Source of the DNA: Streptomyces sp. NRRL S-455
Lineage (GTDB): Bacteria; Actinomycetota; Actinomycetes; Streptomycetales; Streptomycetaceae
Assembly: GCF_000717875.1 (NCBI RefSeq)
Contig: NZ_JOCT01000033.1
Span: 1 to 64,000, forward strand
Length of the DNA: 64,000 nucleotides
Reading direction: 5' to 3'
Under the pieces are notes generated by a model. That model had not been told where the DNA came from. It saw only the letters and a list, made by a program, of their open reading frames with translations, and did no database searches. Both the position numbers and the translations under genes were made by a program. Below, in pieces: positions 17,285-26,742 of this stretch (the first letter of the stretch is position 1; each line of letters begins with the position of its first letter).

Positions 17285-17655
17285 CTCCGGGGTCCTTCCG
17301 TGGTGTCGTTCTCTGCGGTTTCCGGGTCCTCCGCGAGGAGCCGGGCCATCCGGTCCACACGGCCGCGCCACGCCGACTCGAGCTCGTCGAGGGCCTGGCG
17401 TGCGCGGCCCACGGCGTCGGGGTCGGTGCGCACGAGCTGCTCCCGTCCGCTGCGCTGTTTGGTGACGAGACCGGCCCGCTCCAGCACCGCGACGTGCTTC
17501 TGCACCGCCGCGAAGCTCATCGGATAGGCCTCGGCCAGCCGGGACACCGACAGCTCCCCGCGCACACATCGGCGCAGTATGTCCCGGCGCGTGGTGTCGG
17601 CCAGGGCGTGGAACAGCCGGTCCACCGTCTCGTCGTTCAACTCATCTACAACCAT
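17281..17655 (-). CDS. ArsR-family transcriptional regulator
   Basis: From ATG 17655 the protein is 124 residues and is a winged-helix ArsR member: VDRLFHALADTTRRDILRRC, LSVSRLAEAYPMSFAAVQKHVAVLERAGLV, then KQRSGREQLVRTDPDAV in the wing. It lacks the CxC metal site of arsenic sensors, so it is a non-metal type. The frame is open to 17709, but 17655 is preferred: it begins at the conserved helix, sits inside a perfect palindrome, and a good promoter ends 9 bp upstream, giving a leaderless message. It overlaps the SRPBCC gene by 4 bp. Confidence 0.92.
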   Translation of the reverse strand: MVVDELNDETVDRLFHALADTTRRDILRRCVRGELSVSRLAEAYPMSFAAVQKHVAVLERAGLVTKQRSGREQLVRTDPDAVGRARQALDELESAWRGRVDRMARLLAEDPETAENDTTEGPRR

Positions 17656-17665
17656 TTGGTTGTAG
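17646..17665. promoter_or_regulatory. Palindromic operator overlapping the arsR start codon
   Basis: CTACAACCA, two bases, and the exact reverse complement TGGTTGTAG form a 9+2+9 palindrome. The ATG of the regulator gene lies in the centre. This matches the general form of ArsR-family sites in front of SRPBCC-linked regulators, so autorepression at the transcription start is likely. Confidence 0.7.
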
Positions 17666-17693
17666 ATTACCTCTGCCGGGCCCGTCCCGTAAA
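17664..17693 (-). promoter_or_regulatory. Promoter of the arsR-SRPBCC operon
   Basis: On the complement strand TTTACG, an 18-bp spacer and TAATCT are followed after about nine bases by the ATG at 17655. This predicts a leaderless transcript whose start lies inside the palindrome at 17646-17665. Confidence 0.5.
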
Positions 17694-17741
17694 GCGACAC
17701 ATCGGACACTGGATCGGGCGGACGGGGGTACTCGGCGACCC

Positions 17742-19259
17742 ATGAGCGAGAAGCAGCAGGTCAGCAGCTCGTACTGGCTCGAAACGGCACCGGACGGCCG
17801 TCATCCGGCTCTGACGGATGACCTGGACGTCGACGTGGCGGTCATCGGCGCCGGCATCGCCGGACTGAGCACGGCATGGGAACTCACGCGGGCCGGACGG
17901 AGCGTGGCGGTGCTGGAGGCCGGGCGGGTCGCCGCCTCGGTCACCGGGCACACCACCGCCAAGGTCACCGTCCTGCACTCGCTCGTCTACGACAAGCTGC
18001 GCCGCACCCGCGGCCCCGAGGGCGCGCGGCTGTACGCACGCTCGCAGTCCGAGGCGCTCGAGCACGCGGCCGCCATCGTCGACGAACTGGGCATCGACTG
18101 CGAGTGGGAGACCAGGAGCGCCTACACCTACGCCTGTGACGCGGGCCGGGTGGAGGAACTGCGCGCCGAGGCGCGGGCCGCGGCCGAGGCCGGGCTGCCC
18201 GCCTCGTTCGTGACGGAGACCGGGCTGCCCTTCCCGGTGGCGGGCGCGGTCCGGGTCACCGGCCAGGCCCAGTTCCACCCCCGCAAGTACCTCCTGGCCC
18301 TCGCCGCCGACCTGGTGGGACGCGGCGGGCGCATCTACGAGGACACCACCGTCCTCGGCATGGACGAGGGCGAACCGTGCCGGCTGTCGACGGCTGCCGG
18401 GGCGACGGTCCGGGCCCGGGACGTCGTCGTCGCGACGCACTACCCGATCTTCGACCGGGCACTGCTGTTCGCCCGTTTGTCGCCGCGCCGCGAGCTGGTC
18501 GTCGCCGGGACGATCCCCGCGGACCAGGACCCCGACGGCATGTTCATCACTCCCGACGAGGGCACCCGCTCGGTGCGCACCGCGCCCTACGAGGGTGACC
18601 GGCGCCTGCTCGTGGTCACCGGCGAGCACTTCACGCCCGGCACGGGCGACCCGCGGGCCAGTTTCGAGAACCTCACCGCCTGGGCCCTGGACCACTTCCC
18701 GGACCTCGACATCACCCACCGCTGGGCCACGCAGGACAACGACCCGACGGACACCGTGCCGATGGTGGGGCCGCTGCACCCGGGCGCCCGGCACGCCTAT
18801 GTGGCCACCGGCTTCGCCGGCTGGGGCATGACCGGCGGCATCATGGCGGGCCGTCTCCTCACCGCGCAGATCACCGGCGAGGAGTGCGCCTGGAGCGGGC
18901 TGTACGACCCGCGCCGGGTGAAGCCCGCCGTGCGTGAGGCGCCGTCGTTCCTCAAGACACAGGCCAAGGTCGCCGGGCACTTCGTGGGCGACCGGCTGCG
19001 GCCGTCGCCGCCGGTGGAGTCCCTGCCGCCCGGCGAGGGCGCCGTGGTCCGTGCCGACGGTCACCGCGTCGCGGTCTACCGGGACGACGACGGCGCGCTG
19101 CACGCCGTCTCCGCCCGCTGCACCCACCTGGGCTGCCTGGTCTCCTTCAACGGCGCCGAACGCGCCTGGGAGTGCCCCTGCCACGGCTCCCGTTTCGACA
19201 CGGACGGCAAGGTGATCCAGGGACCGGCGACCAAGCCGCTGGAGCGGCGGGACATCTGA
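17742..19259 (+). CDS. FAD-dependent oxidoreductase with C-terminal Rieske domain
   Basis: The 505-residue protein has a DAO-type FAD fold: [23 protein letters not shown] with the Rossmann GxGxxG near residue 34, then GHTTAKVT and, near residue 360, GARHAYVATGFAGWGMTGG. The last 100 residues form a Rieske [2Fe-2S] domain with CTHLGC and CPCHGSRF (about residues 459-480). This architecture is a known Streptomyces/Bacillus type whose substrate is unclear; it probably passes electrons from an amine or hydroxy substrate through the cluster. It diverges from the arsR-SRPBCC operon with an 86-bp gap. No own operator is obvious apart from the shared region. Confidence 0.92.
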   Translation: MSEKQQVSSSYWLETAPDGRHPALTDDLDVDVAVIGAGIAGLSTAWELTRAGRSVAVLEAGRVAASVTGHTTAKVTVLHSLVYDKLRRTRGPEGARLYARSQSEALEHAAAIVDELGIDCEWETRSAYTYACDAGRVEELRAEARAAAEAGLPASFVTETGLPFPVAGAVRVTGQAQFHPRKYLLALAADLVGRGGRIYEDTTVLGMDEGEPCRLSTAAGATVRARDVVVATHYPIFDRALLFARLSPRRELVVAGTIPADQDPDGMFITPDEGTRSVRTAPYEGDRRLLVVTGEHFTPGTGDPRASFENLTAWALDHFPDLDITHRWATQDNDPTDTVPMVGPLHPGARHAYVATGFAGWGMTGGIMAGRLLTAQITGEECAWSGLYDPRRVKPAVREAPSFLKTQAKVAGHFVGDRLRPSPPVESLPPGEGAVVRADGHRVAVYRDDDGALHAVSARCTHLGCLVSFNGAERAWECPCHGSRFDTDGKVIQGPATKPLERRDI

Positions 19260-19321
19260 CGGTCGGGTGACAACCGCACGGTGCGGGCATATCCGGGTGA
19301 TCCCGCTCATATCTTCATACG

Positions 19322-20179
19322 GTGATCGCCTTTCTCCGTCGGGCCGGCCTGGTGTGCGCCCTCGGCGCCGCCCTCGCCGCCTGCGGGACCGCCCATCCGC
19401 CGCGGAAGGCGCCCCGCGCGCCGGTGTCCGCGCCGCCGTCGAGGCCCCCGACCCTCGCGCCCGGCCCGGCCGGGCTGACCCCCGTCTTCGAGCACGGCTC
19501 CCGCACCCGCGGCAGGACCCTCGCGCTCACCTTCGACGCCGACATGACCGCCGGGCAGGGGGCGCGGGCGGCGGCGGGTGAGCGGTTCGATCATCCACGG
19601 CTGATCTCGACGCTGCGCGCGCTGCAGGTGCCGGCCACCGTGTTCATGACCGGGCGGTGGGCCGAGGAGTACCCGGACCAGGCCCGCTCCATCGGCCGGG
19701 ACCCGCTCTTCGAGGTCGCGAACCACTCCTACAGCCACTACGCGTACACGCGGGACTGCTACGGCCTGCCGGTCGTGCCCGGGGAACGGATGCGATCGGA
19801 CGTGGAGCGGGCGTACGCCGCCTTCCGGACGGCCGGCGTGCGCGATCCGATGCCGTACTTCCGCTTCCCCGGCGGCTGTTACGACCGGCGGGCGCTCAGG
19901 GCGCTGACGCCGACCGGCGTGACCGCAGTGCAGTGGGACGTCGTCGGGGGCGACGCGTTCGAGACCGACGCGGACGTGGTCGTCCGGCAGGTGCTCGACG
20001 GGGTGCGCCCGGGGTCGGTGGTCGTGCTGCACTGCACGCGCAGTGCCGCTCCGGCGACCGAACGGGCGGTGCGCGCGATCGTGCCCGAGCTGCGCGGCAG
20101 GGGCTTCCGGTTCGTGAAGGTCTCCGAGCTGATCGGGGCGGCGGACGACGGTGCACGTCCCGGCCCCCGAGCCCGCTGA
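19322..20179 (+). CDS. Polysaccharide deacetylase (NodB-type) lipoprotein
   Basis: A 285-residue protein with an N-terminal hydrophobic stretch ending in lipobox LAAC (about residue 21), so it is likely anchored outside the membrane. The NodB domain has TFDADM (metal-binding Asp), VFMTGRWAEEYP, the HSYSHYA metal motif, YFRFPGGCYDRRAL and the C-terminal VVLHC histidine motif. Such enzymes remove acetyl groups from peptidoglycan, chitin or other glycans. TFDAD replaces the usual TFDDG. The GTG start has no ribosome site, but TATCTT six bases upstream would give a leaderless message. Confidence 0.87.
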   Translation: MIAFLRRAGLVCALGAALAACGTAHPPRKAPRAPVSAPPSRPPTLAPGPAGLTPVFEHGSRTRGRTLALTFDADMTAGQGARAAAGERFDHPRLISTLRALQVPATVFMTGRWAEEYPDQARSIGRDPLFEVANHSYSHYAYTRDCYGLPVVPGERMRSDVERAYAAFRTAGVRDPMPYFRFPGGCYDRRALRALTPTGVTAVQWDVVGGDAFETDADVVVRQVLDGVRPGSVVVLHCTRSAAPATERAVRAIVPELRGRGFRFVKVSELIGAADDGARPGPRAR

Positions 20180-20197
20180 CCGTCCTACGCTGGCCGT

Positions 20198-20377
20198 ATG
20201 AGCGAGAACGACTACTGCCTGATCGACGCGACCAGGCCGCCCCTGGCGGACGGACCGCCGTACGCGGAGTGCGTGCTGTGCCGGGAGCCGACGGAGTACC
20301 CGGAGGCGTACAAGGGCATCACGCTGTGCCCGGCGTGTGAGTGGCGGGAAGCGGAGCGCACCACCTGCTCAGGGTGA
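20198..20377 (+). CDS. Tiny four-cysteine (zinc-ribbon-like) protein
   Basis: A 59-residue reading frame from ATG 20198 to TGA 20375-20377. It contains CVLCREP and CPACEWRE, two CxxC pairs 17 residues apart, typical of a small zinc ribbon. Codon third positions are strongly G/C as in real local genes. The ATG lies 18 bp after the deacetylase stop. Its end overlaps the end of the convergent ABC permease gene by 9 bp. Function unknown. Confidence 0.6.
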   Translation: MSENDYCLIDATRPPLADGPPYAECVLCREPTEYPEAYKGITLCPACEWREAERTTCSG

Positions 20378-21040
20378 CCTGCGGGCCGCCAGCGCACCGG
20401 CCAGGGCCAGCGCGGCGGCCGTGACCAGGGCTGCCGCGGCCAGGGGCAGCAGCGGCAGCGGGACGGTGCCCGACCGTGAGCCGGTCACCAGGCCCTGCAC
20501 CGCCGCCTGCGCCGGAGAGCCGGTGGCCACCAGGGACAGCAGCGTCGCCAGCAGCAGCGCCAGGACGGCACGGCCACGCGACCGCAGGAGCGGGCGGCTG
20601 GTGAGCGCGCCGACGGCCGTGCCGAGCAGGGCGCAGGCCAGGGCGGCGAGGAGCCCGGCCCCGCAGGCGGGGGCGAGCGGTACCCGGGTGCGGTGGTCGG
20701 AGGCGACGGGGTCGCTGAGCAGGGTCACCAGCAGGGTCGCGACCGTGCCGAGCGCCGCCGCCGCGGCCGGTGCCACCAGCAGACAGGCCACGTGGGCCCG
20801 CGCCGGCCCGACGGCCGCCGCCACGCAGCCGCGCGCGGCGTCCGGCTCACCTGTGACGCAGATCCGCGTCAGCCAGGCGGCGACCGGCAGCAGTGCGGCG
20901 GCGGAGTAGCCGAGCGAGTCCAGCACCGGCTGGCCGGCCTGGACGCTGACCGCGAGGAAGGCGGCGTACAGCAGGAACGGCGGCAGCCAGCGCTGCGAAC
21001 GCAGCAGGAGGGCGGCGTGGTAGCGCAGCAGGGCGGTCAT
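20369..21040 (-). CDS. ABC transporter membrane protein
   Basis: A 223-residue protein with about six hydrophobic segments (for example LPPFLLYAAFLAVSVQAG, LLVAPAAAAALGTVATLLVTLL and a C-terminal LLPLAAAALVTAAALALAGAL). No catalytic motif. Its ATG overlaps the TGA of the upstream ATPase gene (ATGA), showing that the two form one exporter. The substrate is unknown. Confidence 0.82.
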   Translation of the reverse strand: MTALLRYHAALLLRSQRWLPPFLLYAAFLAVSVQAGQPVLDSLGYSAAALLPVAAWLTRICVTGEPDAARGCVAAAVGPARAHVACLLVAPAAAAALGTVATLLVTLLSDPVASDHRTRVPLAPACGAGLLAALACALLGTAVGALTSRPLLRSRGRAVLALLLATLLSLVATGSPAQAAVQGLVTGSRSGTVPLPLLPLAAAALVTAAALALAGALAARRSP

Positions 21041-21903
21041 CGGCGGCTCCCGGACGTGTCGTCCCGCTGGGACACGCTCACCACGTGCCAGGGCGGGCGG
21101 GCCGTGAGGAGGGTGCGGAGCAGGACGTCGGAGTGCGGGGCGGGGACGGTCAGGCGGTAGCGGCCCGGCCCGGTCTCCTCGGCCGAAGTGGCCGTCCGGC
21201 GCACGTCCTCCGGGAGCTGTCCGTCCGGTGGGCCCTGCGTCTCGACGGTCATGTGCGGGCCGGTCGGCACCGCCTCCCGTGACGTCTGCGGGACGAGGCG
21301 TCCGTCGTGCACGGCGTAGGTCGCGTCGGGCAGCCCGGCGAGGCGGCGCGGGTCGTGGTCGACGAACACCACGGAGCCGCCGGCCGCCGTGCGCTCCGCG
21401 ACGGCCCGTTCGAACTCGGCGCGGGCATCGGCGTCCAGACCGGTCCAGGCCTCGTCCAGCACCAGCAACTCCGGCTCCCCCAGCAGGGCCTGCGCGACGG
21501 CGACCTTCTGGCTGGTGCCCTTGGACAGCCGGGCCATCGGCGTCCCGGCGTACGCGGCGGCGCCGAGGCGTTCCAGGCACTCGCCCGCGGCACGGACGGC
21601 CGCCGCGCGGGTCAGGCCGTGCACGGTGCCGAGGTGGGTGAGGTAGCCGAGGGCGGTGAACGGCAGGGCCGCCGGAAACCGCTCGGGGACGTAGGCCGTG
21701 CGCGGGCGGCCGGTGATCCGGCCCTCGCTGGGGGCGTCGATTCCGGCGAGCAGCCGCAGGAGGGTGGACTTGCCGCTGCCGTTGGCGCCCTGGACGCGGA
21801 CGAGCCGGCCCGGTGCCACCGTCAGGTCGACGCCGCGTAACACCCAGGGGCCGCGCAGACCATAGCGGCGGCCCGCGTTGTGAAGGCACAGGTCGGGTCG
21901 CAT
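21037..21903 (-). CDS. ABC transporter ATP-binding protein
   Basis: The 288-residue ATPase has Walker A VQGANGSGKSTLL, a signature RLSKGTSQKVAVAQAL (S-K-G-T in place of LSGGQ), Walker B LLVLDEAWTGLD and the H-loop VVFVDHDPRR. About 80 extra C-terminal residues (TVETQGPPDGQLPEDV onward) form an additional small domain as in drug- or lantibiotic-type exporters. ATG 21903 begins MRPDLCLHN; upstream lies the divergent PTH2-like gene, with start codons about 40 bp apart. Confidence 0.9.
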   Translation of the reverse strand: MRPDLCLHNAGRRYGLRGPWVLRGVDLTVAPGRLVRVQGANGSGKSTLLRLLAGIDAPSEGRITGRPRTAYVPERFPAALPFTALGYLTHLGTVHGLTRAAAVRAAGECLERLGAAAYAGTPMARLSKGTSQKVAVAQALLGEPELLVLDEAWTGLDADARAEFERAVAERTAAGGSVVFVDHDPRRLAGLPDATYAVHDGRLVPQTSREAVPTGPHMTVETQGPPDGQLPEDVRRTATSAEETGPGRYRLTVPAPHSDVLLRTLLTARPPWHVVSVSQRDDTSGSRR

Positions 21904-21945
21904 GCGGCCATCCTGCACGATCTGACGGCTGGCACACTGGGATTC

Positions 21946-22683
21946 GTGAGCGAAGACCCCACGCCCGTGAGTGACAGCCCCTTCCGGTCCGAACCCTCGG
22001 CACGCGACGCGGCACCGCAGTTCGTGATGCCGCTGGTCGTGCGGATCGAGCGTACGGACCCGCCGGCGCGTACGGACGCGCTGGAGACGGCCGCGCGGGC
22101 CGTGCTGACCATCCTCGCTGACGAACGGTCGGCCGACGACGGCGAGTGGGCCCGTGCCATGCGCGACTGGCAGGACGCCCGGATCCGCAAGGTGGTGCGG
22201 CGGGCCCGGGGCGCCGAGTGGCGGCGGGCCGAGGCGCTGCCCGGCATCACGGTCACCGGCAAGTCGGCCCAGGTGCGGGTCTTCCCGCCGGTCCCGCTGG
22301 ACGGCTGGCCCAAGGACCTGGCCCGGCTCCAGGTCTCCGGCACCGACCTGGACGACCCGGAACCGCCGGTGGACGCGGACGCGACCGCACCCGTGCTGTG
22401 GCTGAACCCCGAGCTCGGCATGTCGGCCGGCAAGGCGATGGCCCAGGCCGGGCACGCCGCGCAGCTCGCCTGGTGGGAGCTGTCCGGCGAGGAGCGTGCC
22501 GCGTGGCGCGACGCGGGCTTCCCGCTCGCCGTACGGACCGCCGAAGCGGCCCGCTGGCCCGGACTGACGGGCAGTGGACTGCCGTTGGTCCGCGACGCGG
22601 GGTTCACGGAGATCGCGCCCGGCTCGTGCACGGTCGTCGCGGACCACCCCGCGCTGCGCCGGGGACGCCGGGACCTGTCGTAG
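21946..22683 (+). CDS. PTH2-like (peptidyl-tRNA hydrolase family) protein
   Basis: From GTG 21946 the product is 245 residues. The C-terminal half has the bacterial/archaeal PTH2 pattern: VLWLNPELGMSAGKAMAQAGHAAQLAWW, in which GKAMAQAGHA corresponds to the GK.AAQ.GHA active-site helix, then WRDAGFPLAVRTA and AGFTEIAPGSCTVVADHPA. The N-terminal half (RIERTDPPARTDALETAARAVLTIL) is actinobacterial. PTH2 enzymes recycle peptidyl-tRNA, but whether this divergent member does is unproven. The frame opens at 21880, overlapping the ABC gene; 21946 is chosen because the protein then starts cleanly after the divergent promoter. Confidence 0.75.
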   Translation: MSEDPTPVSDSPFRSEPSARDAAPQFVMPLVVRIERTDPPARTDALETAARAVLTILADERSADDGEWARAMRDWQDARIRKVVRRARGAEWRRAEALPGITVTGKSAQVRVFPPVPLDGWPKDLARLQVSGTDLDDPEPPVDADATAPVLWLNPELGMSAGKAMAQAGHAAQLAWWELSGEERAAWRDAGFPLAVRTAEAARWPGLTGSGLPLVRDAGFTEIAPGSCTVVADHPALRRGRRDLS

Positions 22684-22782
22684 GCGCTCCGGCGGCCACC
22701 CGTTCGGCGTAGCCGCGGGCGCGCCGGTCGCGGCCGAGTGCTCCAGTGGGGTTACCGGACAACCCCGACTCAGGAGGCAGCC

Positions 22783-23232
22783 ATGACCAGCGCCGCGCCC
22801 TCTCCCTCCGCCGACGACCGGACGCCCGGCGGTTCCGGCTCCGGCGGTGTCGACGATTCCTCGACGGCCGGAGATCTCGCTCTGAGCGGCACCCTGATGG
22901 TCGTCTACGGCCTCTTCGCGGTGTTCCAGGGCATCGCGGCGATCGCGAACGACGAGGTGTACACGAGCTTCGGCGACTACGTCTTCACCTTCGACCTGAC
23001 GGCGTGGGGCTGGATCCACCTGGCCGTCGGCGTGCTCGTGGTGGCAGCCGGGTTCGGCCTGTTCACCGCTGAGCCCTGGGCGCGGGTCGTGGCCGCGGTC
23101 GTGGTCGGGCTGGCGCTGATCGCGAACTTCATCTGGCTGCCGTACCAGCCGTTCTGGTCGATCATCATGATCGTGACCGGCCTGTTCGTGCTGTGGTCGG
23201 TGTTCAACTACCGCTCCTCACGCACGATGTAG
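22783..23232 (+). CDS. Small four-helix membrane protein (DUF7144-like)
   Basis: A 149-residue protein with a disordered Ser/Gly/Asp-rich first 30 residues, then four hydrophobic segments (LALSGTLMVVYGLFAVFQGI, WGWIHLAVGVLVVAAGFGLF, VVAAVVVGLALIANFIWLP, WSIIMIVTGLFVLWSVF). This is the small actinobacterial membrane family commonly labelled DUF7144; function unknown. AGGAGG lies at a good distance before ATG 22783. Confidence 0.8.
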   Translation: MTSAAPSPSADDRTPGGSGSGGVDDSSTAGDLALSGTLMVVYGLFAVFQGIAAIANDEVYTSFGDYVFTFDLTAWGWIHLAVGVLVVAAGFGLFTAEPWARVVAAVVVGLALIANFIWLPYQPFWSIIMIVTGLFVLWSVFNYRSSRTM

Positions 23233-23358
23233 CCGCCGGCCCGGCCCGCACCGAACCTCAAATGTTGCTCTGAAGGAGGGCGGGGCGGGGTTCGGGGGCG
23301 GACGGCTGGGCCATACCCCCCTCACGTTCGGGATCGGGCCGTGCGGAGGAGGGGGACG

Positions 23359-25089
23359 ATGGTGCGACTGGGGACGGGCATCGGGTGGCGACCGGAGATC
23401 GCGGACGCCGTGGAGCGCATGCCGGGCATCGACTGGGTCGAGACCGTGGCGGAGAACGTCTGCCCCGGGCACCTGCCCGAGTCGCTGCGGCGGCTGCGCG
23501 AGCGCGGCGTCACCGTGGTGCCGCACGGCGTCTCGCTCGGCCTCGGGGGTGCGGACCGGCCCGACGAGGGACGACTGGCCGCGCTGGCGGAGCGGGTGGA
23601 GGCGCTGGGTTCGCCGCTGGTCACCGAGCACATCGCGTTCGTACGGGCGGGCGGCGCGCTGACGGCCTCCCCTCATCTGGAGGCGGGCCATCTGCTGCCC
23701 GTCCCGCGGACCCGGGACGCGCTCGACGTGCTGTGCGAGAACGTGCGCATCGCGCAGGAGGCGCTGCCGGTGCCGCTGGCCGTCGAGAACATCGCCGCGC
23801 TGATCTCCTGGCCGGGCGAGGACATGACGGAGGGCCAGTTCCTGTACGACCTGGCGGACCGCACGGGCGTGCGGCTCCTCATCGACGTGGCCAACCTGCA
23901 CACCAACCACGTCAACCGGGGCGAGGACCCGGCCAAGGCCCTCGCCGAGCTGCCTCTGGAGGCCATCGCCTACGTCCATGTCGCGGGCGGCTTCGAACGC
24001 GACGGCGTCTGGCACGACAGCCACGCCCACCCGGTTCCGCGACCGGTCCTCGACATCCTGACGGACCTGGCGTCCCGGGTGTCCCCGCCGGGGGTTCTGC
24101 TGGAACGGGACGAGAACTTCCCGGAGCCGCCGGAACTGGAGCGGGAGCTGGGGGCGATCCGGCGGGCGTTGGACGCGGGGGCTGTGGAGCGGGTGAAGAC
24201 GGAGGTGCGGGCGGCGGGCAGCGCGGCCGCGCGGCGAGCCTGGGCCGCCGCCGGACAGTGTGACGAGTGGGACGCCGCCGGTGAGGTGCGCGCGGGGAGG
24301 GACGCGGCTCGGCGGGCCGGGGCGTCCCGCCCTCAGCAGCACGCCGCACGCGATGCGGGAGCTTCCGCCGGAGGACGTGCCGATGGGGCCGGCCGTCGAC
24401 ACCGCGACCCACACGAAGCCGACGCCTCCGCCCTGCGGCGGGCAGCGGCGGCCCGCCCTCAGCACCGCGGCACACACGGGGCCGAAGCCTCGGCCCGGCG
24501 GCCGGAAAGGGCGACGCCCGGCACACAGCCGATGGGCGGCGAGCCCGGTACACGGGTCGCCGGCGGGCGGCACGGCGAGACCCACGGCACCGGGGGCACC
24601 GGTGCCGGGCGGCCGGGCGGGGAGGCCGGGGCGACACGGGGCGCCTTCGGCCTGCCCCGGCCCGGTGACGGCGGAGCCGCTCGGCAGCGGCTCGGCCTCG
24701 CGCAGGCCGCGCTGCTGTCCGCGCTGGTCGCCGGGACGCCCGTGCCCGAGGGGTTCGACCGGGTGCGGGTCGGTGTGCAGGCCCGGGCGCTGGCGGCGAA
24801 GCGGGCCGATGTCGTGGCCAAGGTCGCACCCGAACTGCCCGCGATCCTGGGGTCCGGCTACCGCCCGGCCTTCCTGTCCTACGCCCAGACCCGGCCGATG
24901 ACCGGCGGCTACCGGCATGACGCCCTCGGCTTCGCCGAGCACCTGCTCCACGCCGGGCGGCCCGGGGACGCCCGGGCGCGGCGCGAGCTGCGGGCGTGGT
25001 GGCTGGAGCGGTCGGGGCCGGCACCGCGCTCCGGGCGCCCGGCCCACCGGCTCGTCCGCGCCACGCGCAGGGCGCTGCTGCGGCGTTGA
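23359..25089 (+). CDS. DUF692 (multinuclear iron oxidase) fused to an HvfC/DUF2063-like domain
   Basis: Residues 1-280 of this 576-residue protein are a DUF692 barrel: [73 protein letters not shown] and LLERDENFP supply the His/Asp/Glu ligands of the iron sites. Residues about 280-445 are a low-complexity Ala/Arg/Gly/His linker with degenerate repeats. The last 120 residues ([35 protein letters not shown] and the following segment) resemble the DUF2063/HvfC partner of these enzymes. Known DUF692 enzymes (MbnB, TglH) modify cysteines of small peptides. ATG 23359 follows GGAGGAGGGGG. No substrate peptide gene is evident next to it. Confidence 0.8.
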   Translation: MVRLGTGIGWRPEIADAVERMPGIDWVETVAENVCPGHLPESLRRLRERGVTVVPHGVSLGLGGADRPDEGRLAALAERVEALGSPLVTEHIAFVRAGGALTASPHLEAGHLLPVPRTRDALDVLCENVRIAQEALPVPLAVENIAALISWPGEDMTEGQFLYDLADRTGVRLLIDVANLHTNHVNRGEDPAKALAELPLEAIAYVHVAGGFERDGVWHDSHAHPVPRPVLDILTDLASRVSPPGVLLERDENFPEPPELERELGAIRRALDAGAVERVKTEVRAAGSAAARRAWAAAGQCDEWDAAGEVRAGRDAARRAGASRPQQHAARDAGASAGGRADGAGRRHRDPHEADASALRRAAAARPQHRGTHGAEASARRPERATPGTQPMGGEPGTRVAGGRHGETHGTGGTGAGRPGGEAGATRGAFGLPRPGDGGAARQRLGLAQAALLSALVAGTPVPEGFDRVRVGVQARALAAKRADVVAKVAPELPAILGSGYRPAFLSYAQTRPMTGGYRHDALGFAEHLLHAGRPGDARARRELRAWWLERSGPAPRSGRPAHRLVRATRRALLRR

Positions 25090-25236
25090 GGGCAGCCACC
25101 CTGCCCGCTCCTCTCGGACAGCCGAGCACCCCGCACCGGCATCGGCGGCCCCGGCCGCGGATCCGCACGGTCGGGTGACGCACGGCTCCACCGCCCCCCC
25201 TCCCCCGTGGCCGCCGACGCCGGCCCGCGCCCCCTT

Positions 25237-26742
25237 TCAGTCGTGCTTCGGGCGAGCCCGGCCGGAGGAGGCGTGCCGCCGCCTCTTCGGCACCGCGTCG
25301 CCCGCCGGCGCGTCACCGCGGCCGTAGTGATGGGTGGTGAACATGTAGAGCAGCCCGGTTCCGACCACCACGACACCGCTCAGCAGGACGATCCAGTTCT
25401 CCCACCAGGGCTTTTCCGGGGTGCGGGCCCAGCAGATGTTGACGATGGCGAAGATGCCGTAGGCCAGCGCCCCGATGTTCACCGCGAGTCCCCAGCGGCC
25501 CAGGGTGAACTCGCCCGCCGGACGCCATCCCTTGAGCCGGGCGCGCAGCGCGGCCAGCACCACCATCTGGAACGAGCCGTAGATGCCGAGGATGGCGAAC
25601 GAGACGATGTTGGTGAGGGCGTCCTCGGAGAGCAGTGATGCGAAGGCGATGAGCATCGGCACCGCCGCGGACACCAGCAGCGCGTAGCCGGGAACCGCCC
25701 GTACGTGGGCGAACCGCCGCAGCAGCCCGTGCCCGACGATCATCTCGTCGCGGGCGTAGGAGTAGATGAGCCGGCCGGCGGCGGCCTGGAGGCTGATCGT
25801 GCAGGACAGGAAGGAGATCAGCACCACGGCCATCACGGCCCGCGCCCCGGCCGCGCCCATGGCGTCGTACAGCACGTCCACCACGGGGTCGGTCTGCTCA
25901 CCGGAGATGACCGCCTCGTAGTCGGTGACCGACAGCAGCAGCGACATGCAGGTGAACGTGGCCGCGGCGCCGCCGATGTAGATGGTGCGGCGCATGGCGC
26001 GCGGGATGACGCGGCCCGGGTGGGCGACCTCCTCGGCGGTGTCGCCGCACGCCTCGAAGCCGTAGTACTGGTAGAAGCCGATGATGGCGGCCGCGAGGAA
26101 CACCGGCAGGTAGGAGCCGTCTCCCTCGGTTCCGTAGGTGTCGAAGATGACGCCGAGGCCGTGGTGGCGGTGGGTGGCCAGCAGGTAGATGCCGACGACG
26201 AGAGCGCCGATGAGTTCACCGGCGAAGCCGATGATGGCCGCCGCCGACAGTGCCTTGGTGCCCATGTAGTTGATGAGGATGGCGACCAGGATGAGCACGG
26301 CGGTGCACAGCACCGTGGTGTGCACGGTCGGGTCGAAGCCGAACAGGATGGCGATGTAGGGGCCGGCGCCGTAGGCGACGGCGGTGATGGTCACCAGCAG
26401 CGCCCACATGTACACCCAGCCGGTCATCCATGCCCAGCGTGTGCCCCACAGCCGCCGCGCCCACGGGTAGACACCGCCGGCGATGGGGTACTGGGCGACG
26501 ATCTCGCCGAAGATCAGCGCCACGAGGAACTGGCCGCAGCCGGCCAGCACGAACGCCCAGATCATCGGCGGTCCGCCTTCGGCGAGCGCGGTGCCGAAGA
26601 GGGTGTAGGTGCTCACCACCGGGGAGAGGTAGGTGAAGCCGAGGGCGAAGTTCGCCCAGGGTCCCATGTCCTTGCGGAACTCCGAGCCGGGCTCCCCTCC
26701 GGGGACGCCCGACGCGGGGGCGGGGGGCTGCGTACCGGTCAC
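25237..26742 (-). CDS. APC-family amino acid/polyamine/choline permease
   Basis: A 501-residue membrane protein with about 12 hydrophobic segments. [28 protein letters not shown] at the start and [26 protein letters not shown] are typical of the ACT (GABA/choline/amino-acid) branch of the APC superfamily; [17 protein letters not shown] is the conserved loop. It is third in an operon after aldehyde dehydrogenase and GMC oxidoreductase; GTG 26742 overlaps the GMC stop (GTGA). The context suggests it imports choline or a related amine for betaine synthesis (inference). The C-terminus is basic and cytoplasmic. Confidence 0.88.
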   Translation of the reverse strand: MTGTQPPAPASGVPGGEPGSEFRKDMGPWANFALGFTYLSPVVSTYTLFGTALAEGGPPMIWAFVLAGCGQFLVALIFGEIVAQYPIAGGVYPWARRLWGTRWAWMTGWVYMWALLVTITAVAYGAGPYIAILFGFDPTVHTTVLCTAVLILVAILINYMGTKALSAAAIIGFAGELIGALVVGIYLLATHRHHGLGVIFDTYGTEGDGSYLPVFLAAAIIGFYQYYGFEACGDTAEEVAHPGRVIPRAMRRTIYIGGAAATFTCMSLLLSVTDYEAVISGEQTDPVVDVLYDAMGAAGARAVMAVVLISFLSCTISLQAAAGRLIYSYARDEMIVGHGLLRRFAHVRAVPGYALLVSAAVPMLIAFASLLSEDALTNIVSFAILGIYGSFQMVVLAALRARLKGWRPAGEFTLGRWGLAVNIGALAYGIFAIVNICWARTPEKPWWENWIVLLSGVVVVGTGLLYMFTTHHYGRGDAPAGDAVPKRRRHASSGRARPKHD

